Below are positions 11,319-20,038 of a stretch of 64,000 nt of DNA, piece after piece (position 1 is the first letter of the stretch; each line of letters opens with the position of its first letter). The stretch covers positions 620,001 through 684,000 of the forward strand of contig JAULSU010000006.1 of NCBI GenBank assembly GCA_030512335.1, given 5' to 3'. The position numbers were made by a program, and so were the translations under genes. The DNA is from Immersiella caudata (taxonomy: Eukaryota > Ascomycota > Sordariomycetes > Sordariales > Lasiosphaeriaceae). The notes under the pieces are model-generated. The model searched no databases. It was not told the DNA's origin and saw nothing but the letters and a program-made list of their open reading frames with translations.

Positions 11319-11753
11319 ATGCCGACGCCACTAGACAATGCGATGAGGTCAAAGGTGGGCTGCTCCGTCCAACATGGACTCGCTTTCAGATAAACTAATA
11401 GCCAACAGAGTGCCTTCCTGGGTAAGACCAAGTTGGTTTGCAAGATTGGGTATCATGGCTTGCTAACTCCCTGTAGCATTCACCGGCCTAGTGACAGGCG
11501 TTGCCGTCTGGGCAATCTGGGGAGGAGATATCTTTCCAGCTGAGCCTGACCCGAAGGGAGATCCCGAGACTTGGTCTGAAAGCGAAATGCGGGCGTGGCT
11601 TCGCACGGTAGGTCTCCCGCTCTGAGCACACGGCCTCAATGAAGGTCTCACCACTGACCAAACTCTCAGCGGAACCTGCATCCCCACCATTCGAATACTC
11701 GCGAAGAACTGCTAGAGCGAGTAAAAGCCAACATGAGGATTCCAAGACAGTAG
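11319..11753 (+). CDS. Small single-span membrane protein with Ish1/SAP-like helical domain
   Basis: Four exons: 11319-11354, 11409-11421, 11477-11607 and 11670-11753, giving 87 aa (264 nt, in frame). The exons are too short to stand out as open frames. Introns have GTGGGC/ACAG, GTAAGA/TGTAG with a TGCTAAC branch, and GTAGGT/CTCAG with CTGAC. Predicted product: MPTPLDNAMRSK, then a hydrophobic span of about 18 residues (AFTGLVTGVAVWAIWGG), then a linker rich in Asp, Pro and Glu, and a C-terminal helix pair WSESEMRAWLRTRNLHP / TREELLERVKANMR. This WSxxEMRxWL..TREELL pattern resembles Ish1/Msc1 or SAP/LEM-like helical repeats, which often occur at nuclear envelope or other membranes. The exact function is unknown. 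The 13-nt second exon is notable. Confidence 0.7.
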
Positions 11754-11892
11754 TCAACAAATATACCCCTTCTTGTCTGCAAACTCTACGTTGCCATCTA
11801 GGCAATCTAGGTTTACCTACAGTCCCTATTTATGTAATCCGTACTATGAATACTAACTCTATGGAGAATATTTCAACTTTCCGTCCCGGCAC

Positions 11893-12786
11893 TCAGATAT
11901 CCTCGATGTCTCTCTTCCGCTTCAAATGCCTCGCATCTTTCATCTTGTCCTGGCATTTCTTGCAATCCGCAGGATAATCGACTTCGTCGTGCATCTCCGG
12001 CTCAGCTATGTCGACAGGGTCATCCAGCCAGACAGCTAGCCTCTTTAGACTCGTGAGGTCTCTTCAAACGCGGGATGTGGAATGTTCGCCAGGGCCGTCC
12101 AAGAGTGTTTTCTGGTGAAGGTCCAGGGGATCCCCGCCCCAGACGGTGAATGGGCGGTTGTGGAGGAGCTCGGCGCATAAGTCGGCTGAGTGCGGGGGTA
12201 CGCCCGTCGGGCGACACCATGACGTTCATGGGCTGGATGTCGTTATGGGCGATGCTGACGTTGTTGTGGAGGTAGTCTACAGCCGACGCAAGTTTTGGAA
12301 GGATGCCATCTTTTTCGATTGGATTGTTTGACCGTACGCGCTTAAACAAGTTACTGCCTTCGACGTGGCCGGGCTGGATGGCCGCGATACGGCCCTTGCG
12401 AGCACGACAACCATGGTATCGCACGATGTTGGAGCGCGGCGGGAAGCGCGAGAGATGCTCGAACATGGGGACTTCAGCGGTGAGGAAAGCGCAAGGATAT
12501 TTGGGTTGTTCGCGCGATCGGGGAGATCGATGTCACCTAACCAGGGCCTCTTCAGGAAGATGCCGCCCTCGGGCTCAGCCTCCAGCCCTGCGACTATGAC
12601 GGGGGTCTGGTAGTGGTACCAGGGAATGGGAAGCGGGAAGAAGATGCGCCCGTCGGGCAGCTTGTCCATTGTAGTGGGCCGTGCATGGTTGATGACGAAG
12701 ATCGAGGAGGGAGACGACCCCTGAGATATTGCTGGCCGGTATGACCCGTCTTTCATATCTAAACAACAAAGAACCCATGATTCCAT
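11893..12786 (-). pseudogene. Decayed fungal protein kinase
   Basis: Reading from 12786 leftwards, the N-terminal part (MESWVLCCLDMKDG...) runs to about 12490, where the frame must change to reach TAEVPMFEHLSRF and SNIVRYHGC. A catalytic loop IAHNDIQPMNVMVSPDG follows, an HxDxxxxN kinase signature with the Asp and Asn kept. Soon after, the frame shifts again to ADLCAELLHNRPFTVWGG, followed by TGA where family logic expects CGA (Arg). The same frame then resumes as DLTSLKRLAVWLDDPVDI and ends DARHLKRKRDIEDI at 11893. At least two frame shifts and one stop are needed, with no introns to explain them. It belongs to the expanded fungal-specific kinases. Probably inactive. Confidence 0.65.
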
Positions 12787-14092
12787 TCGGCTGTGGAAAT
12801 CCTTAACTGCGTCGGCTTGAGAACCAGAAACAAAGAGATGCCGAATGGCTTGTTTGACCCGACTACGAATGTTGAACCACGACTGGGTAACTAGATAGTG
12901 GCGGGTTCAACAAGCGTCGCCACCTGCAGCGAATATCAAGGGATCATCACTGTCCTCGACCAGATGGCTCACTTTCGCAACCCTGCTTCGCAGCGTTTCA
13001 AGGGACGGCCCCCGGGCTTTTTGGCCGACTCCAGAATGCAGACAAGCCAAACGGGTTCCGGCTCACAGTTCTAGCAACGACGACGATGTCCATGGTGACA
13101 ACGAGGTGGTCAGGATGCGGGTGCTGTCAACGACCGACGATGCTGCATGCCCATTGAGTCGGCCGCCCAAATAAGTGGTGAGACTCGAGTCATATTCGAT
13201 CGAGGCAGGAAACGTCCCATAGAATGAATACAAGGGTGTCAACGTAGACGGCGACCGCATCTTCGTTCAAGCCAACAGGTCGGGTTGTCTCCGCCAGCTA
13301 TCGTGACCAGACAATCGTAGGACGGTCCCAGATCGGAGACACGAACTCCTAGCTCGAGTTTCGGCAGATAGGCTTGGAGGTCAGGACTAGTTGCGCCCCG
13401 ACTGAGGTATCCGAGGCAGCCGCAAGATCAGTCTCGCTCACTCGGCCGACTCTCGAGACTCGCCGGGTCATGCCACCAAAAGGGGACCACTGGGACTTGG
13501 TGAGACAGCAAAAATGGGCATCCCCGTGAACCTGGGTTTGTTCGGAATGAGGTTGAAAGACCACAACGAACTGTACTGACCACTATACTAGGCACCCTTG
13601 AGCTGGTTATTCAAGATGCCAGTACGGGTTGATCAGTACGGATGAGAGTGGTGGTTATTTGAGGGTTAGAACCTCCCGTCTGACAGGTATGTTGGCGATC
13701 TCCACTCTCGTGTCGGGAACTGAGTTACCAGCATGACGATGAATGCCAGGTCTGTCACATAGAAAGCGTCTGGTTCCGGTGACTTCAAGGGAACCTCAGG
13801 GAACGATACCAACAACGAATCCTTTGTCGTTCGAAGGCAGATTTTAGCTCCAGACCAAGCTGCGGGGCCCTTAGCCAAACAATGTGACGGATATTTTTAG
13901 CCAATCAGATTTCCCCACTCACCCATGCAGCCCACCCTGCTGCCTGCGAGGCGGTTTGCGACGCGCAAGGACAGCTTGTTCTTGGAAAAGATGCGGCAGA
14001 GGTTCAGTCTCTTACCTCCCAACATCTGCCACCAGCATCCAGCTCGGTTTCTCGCATGAAGCCAGCGCCGGCAGAGACGCGCAATTCTCAAG
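12787..14092. other. Intergenic, possible further gene remnants
   Basis: Nothing recognisable. Minus-strand frames at 13063-13260 and 13349-13564 read like protein in places but are separated by stops and match no family I know. The last part (about 13880-14092) is the 5' flank of ste24. Confidence 0.4.
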
Positions 14093-15582
14093 ATGCTTGA
14101 CATTCTCCAGGTAAGAAACTCGTGGGGACTTTTGCCATTTGACCGCGCATCGCTAATCCGTTCGCCATTTGCAGCGCCTCGCGAGGTTCCTGGACCGACC
14201 CCTGTTCCCGTGGAAGCGATTGATCATCGGGTTCTCGGTCGCCCAATTCCTGTTCGAAGGGTTTCTAGGCATCCGCCAATATGGAGTTCTGAAGAGGACG
14301 AAGCCGCCCAAGGTCTTGGAGCTCGAGGTGTCGCAGGAGGTCTTTGACAAGAGCCAGGCCTATGGCCGCGCCAAGGCCAAGTTCCAGCTCGTCAACAACC
14401 TCATCGGCCAGATCCAGAACATCGCTCTCTACCAATTGGACATTCTCCCGAAACTTTGGTCATGGTCCGGTAACCTGCTCCTCCGTTTCGCGCCCACTCG
14501 TTTCACCGGCGAGATCTCGCAGTCTATCGTTTTCATTCTCGCCTTTATGCTTCTCAACCAGGCCTTGTCCCTCCCGTCTAGCATCTACCACACTTTCGTC
14601 CTTGAGGAGAAGTTTGGATTCAACAAGCAGACGCCTCAACTCTTCGTTACGGATCTGATCAAGTCCAACCTGGTTGCCGTTGTTCTCGCCCCGCCTATCC
14701 TCGCTGGTTTCCTGGCCATCATCAAGAAGACTGGTAACCAGTTCTTCTACTACCTCTGGCTGTTCGGCGCTGCTCTCCAGGTCTTCATGATTACCATCTA
14801 CCCCATCGCGATTCTCCCGCTGTTCAACAAGCTGTCTCCTCTGGAGGAGGGCAAGCTCAAGACCGATGTCGAAGGGCTCGCCGCCAAGTTGAAGTTCCCC
14901 CTGCACGAGCTCTACGTCATTGATGGCAGCAAGCGCAGCGCTCACAGCAATGCTTACTTCTTTGGCCTTCCCTGGAAGAAGCACATTGTCATCTACGACA
15001 CTCTGATCGAGAAGAGTGAGACTCAGGAGGTCGTTGCCGTTCTGGCTCACGAGCTTGGCCACTGGAGCCTCGGCCACACTACCAAGCTCTTTGGTATCTC
15101 CCAGGTCAGTTTTGTGGTTGTATGATACCAAGCACCGCAGCTAACAGACGCAGGTTCACTTCTTCTACATTTTCTCTCTTTTCTCGGTGTTCATCAACAA
15201 CAACTCTCTCTATTCCGCCTTTGGTTTCTACAAGCAACACCCCATCATCGTGGGCTTCCTCCTCTTCTCCGACGTTCTCGGTCCCATGGACACCATCATC
15301 AAGCTTCTCATGAACATTCTGAGCCGCCGCTTCGAGTTCCAGGCCGACGCCTTTGCCGACAAGCTTGGTTACAATGCTGAGTTGGCTCGTTCATTGATCA
15401 AGCTCCAGATCCAGAACCTCAGCACCATGGATGCCGACTGGGCATTCGCTAGCTACCACTTCTCGCACCCCATTCTCTCGGAGAGACTCAAGGCTCTCAA
15501 GTGGGAGTCCAAGGAGAAGGTGGAGACCAAGTCGGATGAAAAGACCGACGTTGCTACCGCCACGGGAAGGGATGAGCTGTAA
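14093..15582 (+). CDS. ste24: CAAX prenyl protease 1 (Ste24 zinc metalloprotease)
   Basis: Exons 14093-14110, 14175-15104 and 15154-15582 (458 aa). The 18-nt first exon codes MLDILQ, which joins to RLARFLDRPLFPWKRLIIGF as in fungal Ste24. Introns are GTAAGA/TGCAG and GTCAGT/CGCAG with a GCTAAC branch. M48 features: several membrane spans, the zinc motif HELGH at residues 298-302 (VAVLAHELGHWSLGHTTK), and the third-ligand region RRFEFQADAFADKL. Ste24 is a multi-span ER protease that cleaves the last three residues of prenylated CAAX proteins and also processes a-factor type pheromones. An earlier enzyme of the same pathway, the farnesyltransferase alpha subunit, lies 8.5 kb to the left. Confidence 0.95.
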
Positions 15583-16194
15583 GTTGGGAATGAGGGTTCA
15601 TCACAGGCGGTTGAAGCACCAGATGGGTGCGTGGTCGGCTCTTTATTGGGGGGCAGGATTGCGGTTCGCAGAGAGTCCGCATCAGCCAGTCGCAGGGATC
15701 TTGTTTCTCTGGATTTAGCTTCCAAGCCATCTTAAAAGGCTCAGCTAGTTAGGTCGCAATGTAAAACACACAAAGGTCGCATTTTCCCATCCTCACTGCG
15801 ATTTTGGCCCCTAAAGGGGTGTTCCGAGATCCGCGAACCCTAACCCTCTTACATGTTGAAGCGGTCACACCCATCGAGGGCAGGACTGTACAGGGTATTT
15901 ATCTCCCAGCTTCCTATGCCGTATAGCAATTTACAAAGCTCAGTATTTTGTTCTAATCTGAATCGCGGAGGAATAATTGGACGTTGCACTTGGCCTGGTT
16001 CACGAGTTTGTTGACTTGGCAGTTGCCACGCCAGACGCCAGCTGTCCGCCGAGCCTAAAAAAGATCTGGGGTCGCGACTCCACCTCCAAATCGCAACCTC
16101 ACCCAAGGCACGAACTTTGCTGCAGGCGCACCACCATAAGGGCAATTGCCAGCTTCTTCGTGACCGGCGCACAAGACAGCCCGCATCTGCTACA
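15583..16194. other. Intergenic, with telomere-like box
   Basis: 3' flank of ste24 and 5' flank of the bL34m gene. It contains two units of AACCCT at 15836-15847. No gene is seen. Confidence 0.5.
15836..15847. promoter_or_regulatory. Telobox-like motif AACCCTAACCCT
   Basis: Two tandem telomere-type units, 348 bp before the bL34m start codon. Telobox motifs are known binding sites for Myb/Tbf1/Rap1-like factors in fungal and plant promoters, often at genes for translation proteins. Function here is inferred from position only. Confidence 0.35.
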
Positions 16195-16710
16195 ATGGTT
16201 CGACTCACGCTCTCAATGCCTCTCGTCCGGGCCACCCTCAAGCCGACCTCCGCTGCGCAATCCCTCCCCCGGTGCACCGCCAACACCGCAGCTTCCACAC
16301 GGTACCTATCCCCCGTCTCCCCCCTCTGAGACCCAAGACCGCGAGGCTAACTAAACCACAGCTCCTTCTCCAACCTCCCCTCCCTCCGTCCCACCCTCCA
16401 ATCGCGCACCTCAACAACCCCAAACATCTTCCGCGCACCCGCCTCAAACCCACTCTTCGATCCCACCGCGGCGACCACCACCACCACCGAGGCCGTCGCG
16501 GATGTAATCTCCAGGGCCAGCGTCACTTCCCACCCGGCGTTTGCTGCAGGAGCTATGCAAGCGCGCTTTGCGCCGCGGCCGACGATGTCGGGGCATAGTC
16601 GGCTGATTCAGAAGCGGAGGCATGGGTTTTTGGGTCGGATTCGGACGAAGAATGGGAGGAAGACGTTGCAGAGGAGGAAAACGAAGGGGAGGCTTAGGAT
16701 TGCTTGCTGA
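16195..16710 (+). CDS. Mitochondrial large-subunit ribosomal protein bL34m
   Basis: Exons 16195-16301 and 16362-16710 (151 aa). The 60-nt intron has GTACCT, GCTAACTAAAC and CCACAG; the join restores Arg-Ser-Phe-Ser-Asn. The C-terminal 45 residues are the bacterial-type L34 core (MSGHSRLIQKRRHGFLGRIR, NGRKTLQRRKTKGRLR). The roughly 100-residue N-terminal extension is Thr/Ser/Ala/Pro-rich and starts MVRLTLSMPLVRATLKP, a basic amphipathic presequence typical of mitochondrial import. Its coding strand flips sharply from C-rich to G-rich at about 16540, where the conserved core begins. It acts in the mitochondrial ribosome. Confidence 0.9.
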
Positions 16711-17675
16711 TTGGGGGGAATGAAGCGAGGTTACACGTACCAAGGGGAGGGAGGTTGAGCGATGGAGAGATTGGAGGGGGAGTGTATAGTAGTGGTGGGA
16801 TAGAGTGTATTATACTACATACCACGGCGTGCGCTGCGCGATGTATCTAAGATGTAGGCGGCGCTGGATGAGATTCTCTGCTACCCAGTTTCCAGGTCAT
16901 GTACGAGGGGTGCTTTCTGGCCCATAGTGTAGTGCTAACGTGCTCTTGGACGCGCTAGAATTGGGCTCCTGGCTCAGAACCGTCCGACAGCCCACTGCAG
17001 CACCTCCCCGCGCTGTGACAAACCCCGGACACCTTGTCATCATGAAAACTGGACCCCCTAGACGCACACACCAGATCAGAACACAATTCATCGCCAGGTG
17101 CCTGATCTCACCCTGATACCTAATCCCCGAACTTCCCCTGTATATGCTTCTCTGATGACGAAGGCTACCACACACGACCATACCCACTTGTATCTGTCTA
17201 TCTTCGACGCTGGGATGAGTCGCGATCGACGGTCTTCTGCAGCCCGTCGAGTATGGAATACCATCTCTGCCCCTAATCATGAATAAGCAGCGTCAACTTC
17301 GCTAACGTCACTTGTGACTCGGTAAATTGCTTCAATAACACCCCGTAGTCTCTTATTCACCATACATCATGGGCGTTCCGTGGCCCCCTGACGAGCCCCA
17401 TCCACCGTAGCCTATCAACCACCGATATCCCAACACAACCACCAGCGCCAGCAGCGTGATCACCATTTCGACCTTCGCAACCATTCATCTCCAACCTCTG
17501 CCCCTTGGTCACTAGCTCTATGGCATGACGCACCTCGATCAGGTTCCGGTTTCCGCAGAATCTCTTGCAACAGGCCCCATTCATCATCATCATCATCAAA
17601 CCTCTCAGGCTACCTATTTCACCAAGCTCCCCAACGCACCTAAACGTCTCCGTTGCGGACCCTCCTGGAGTCCCG
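16711..17675. other. Intergenic, no gene seen
   Basis: No frame with family resemblance. A short (CAT)n tract lies at about 17581-17600; it gives a poly-Met or poly-Ile illusion in some frames. The right part may hold the last exon of the decayed CorA-like gene. Confidence 0.45.
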
Positions 17676-19152
17676 TCACCCACTCACTCGTCCTTGAAAT
17701 ACAGACCAACCCATGTACAGCACGAACGCAAAGGTTGTCAACGGCAGGGTGATCAACCAAAATAATTTGAACTGCGGTTTTGCATGCACCCCAATGTCAT
17801 CGGAATTTGCAGTGGCCTCCTAGTCGAAAAAAGGAGTCGAGAACACCGCGGCCACGAAACTTTCGGGGAGAAATAACATCGATACCAGTGCAAGAGTCCT
17901 CATCGAGGAGGCCATTTGCCGCCCGATGCAAGTCTCCTGGTGAGTCATGAGGTTGAATATCTTTAGAGCGGTTAGATATACACCCCTTTAAAGTTTCAGG
18001 CTGACCTGAGAGTGGGTTATCCTCCCCGCAGTCAGCTGAATTTTAACGTGCTGGAGCAGAAACTCATTCTGCCGCTGTTGCATCCGGAATTGCGTTCGCA
18101 ATAACTCTGTCTGATGCTTGATCTCTTCCCATCTGTTCTCGTCCGAGCCTCTCTCGGCCCGCTTCAACACGCACTCTTGAACCTCCATCGCCACATCAAT
18201 CTTCCTCGCCGTGCTCGCGAGCTTTCTCGTTCTTGCTCATCCTCGCGCTCAAAGACTCCCAACTCTCTCCTGGAGCAGGCAGCCTCGGAAGATGACCGAG
18301 AGATTTGGAATTGTGGTGGCCTGTCCGTACCTCGGCAGGCCGAATCTTTTCCTGCACGCTGGTCTGCGTTTCTGTTGTGGCCTGACACATGATTTTGCCA
18401 AGCATGAGAGCTGGGAACATGGGATGGGAAGCGAAGTCCAAGTCCCAGTGTTGACTTAGCAGGCCTCGAAGCTTGACTTGCTCGTCGAGGCTGGCGATGA
18501 TGAGCATTTGGGTTCCGCCGTGAGAGGCGTGGCGTCACCCGGCTGTCCACATCGCTGTCAGCTTGGGATGCATCAGCGCGTAGGTGTCCGGATCCGCGTC
18601 GCCAGCATCCTTCGTTCTGGCAGGCGAAAGCTCGGCCACACCAGCCACGCAGCTTTTGGCATAATTGTATGCAAACCGCAGCCCGAGCTGGTCCGCTATC
18701 TCAGAGATCGGCAGCAAGGGCGCGCACTTCGAGGGTTGCCTCATGTCCTTTGGGACTGTGACTATTTGAATCAGGGACGTCAAGTTGCTTGTGGAACCAT
18801 CCATGTAACCCTTTTGCAAGCCTATTCAGCAGCTTTCGCACGGCAAGGAATTGGGTTTCTGTCCGTGACTTCCCTAGCACCTGGTCGCCCCATACTTCAG
18901 CCATTTCGAAAAGGGAAGCTGATTCTTGTTCATCTTCCGCGGCAAGTTCCCGCTTTCGAGACTGTTGACTCTTGGAGATTGGGATGGCGGCTCCTTTCTT
19001 TTTTCTTTTTTCTTTTTCCTTTTTTCTTTTTTTCTTTTTTTCCCCGGTGGCCACTCAAGTAATACCGTGAACGTAGAGACGGTGATGAACAGTGTTTCTG
19101 CGAATCCGGGGGGCAGGGTTGTGGCATATGAAGGTAGGAAAGATGGTTTCAT
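17676..19152 (-). pseudogene. Decayed CorA-like membrane protein
   Basis: The C-terminal half is the clearest. A helical stretch LLRTQFRMQQRQNEFLLQHV (about 18120-18060) leads to IQLTA. After a break it continues LMTHQETCIGRQMASSMRTL and ALVSMLFLPESFVAAVFSTP, an FFD, a TAG at 17822-17820, and then a second span FKLFWLITLPLTTFAFVLYM. The order coiled helix, LFLPxxFxxxxFSxPFF, short loop and second membrane span is that of fungal CorA-like Mg transporter-fold proteins, where FFxW is usual. A TGG to TAG change explains the stop. The expected intron donor after IQLTA is also missing GT. Upstream, several minus-strand frames (18196-18507, 18535-18819, 18701-19054) look like scrambled pieces of the same gene. 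Confidence 0.55.
18991..19045. repeat. 55-nt pure polypyrimidine tract
   Basis: An unbroken run of C and T, mostly T runs separated by single C. It lies inside the decayed CorA-like gene and codes a Lys/Arg/Glu run on the minus strand. It looks like slippage growth. Confidence 0.85.
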
Positions 19153-20038
19153 GTCAACCCACAGCTGCGTGTTACGGCGTGAAGGCTAAGGTACCTACCC
19201 AAATATGAAGACGATCACTAGAACTCGAAGGACTGCTTCAACCGTCCTCTTCATAGAATCCTCTGGAAATTGAAGCCTGAAGGTTCTAGGCTGACCAAAG
19301 TGCAGTAATGACTGCTCACGCTGCCAAGCTCATCGCGCAACACGGGCCGAGTGGGATATGCGGAAGCAGTCATTGGCAGCCCTAACCGTCTGGCGTCTCA
19401 CGACATGTCGGGGGCAGTGTGTCCTGCAGCCAAAGCCCAACAGAAAACCCTAACAGCTATCTATCCCCATCTTGCACAGAGGCGAGAAAGTGCAACACGA
19501 TATTCGCCACTCATGCAAAGCTTTGATGTCACATTTGACACGGAAGCTGGCCGTGACTCTTATGCCCTACGTGCAAATAACAGCCTTGTGTCTCAAGGAT
19601 GTAGTTCTTGGATGGGATGGGATGGTGTGCTGTGTTGCTCTTCCGAGTTGGCACTCAGCCGCAATGACATTGAGTGTTGAGTTCAAATCCAGACACGAGC
19701 ACAAGGCTCTGACATGGACTCGGAGACTCGACACCTTACGTCGGCCATAGTAAGGATTCGGTGTCGAGATGATCTTCATTTTGCAAATGATAAACGCCGT
19801 AAATAGAAATTAAGTAATGTCAAATACCCCCTTGACCCCATTCCCCATCAAGTTCCGAGCCTGGCGTTCCAGATGAGCCCCAAGCCACCGAGTCCATGAA
19901 ACCAATACCAATTCTCCCCGTCTCTTTCGAACTCCCCAAACGGTCTCAACCCTCTTGACTCTGAGAACACCACCGACCAAAGCTCTCGACCTCCCAAGGT
20001 GCCTCTGCCAACCCCTACGTCGTCACAACCCCTTCCCC
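19153..20038. other. Intergenic, no gene seen
   Basis: 3' flank of the GH3 gene and upstream flank of the decayed CorA-like gene. Open frames are short and unsupported. Confidence 0.45.

Noticed and set aside
17581..17600. Poly-Met/poly-Ile protein near a CAT repeat
   Set aside because: Simple trinucleotide repeat in a frame without other support.
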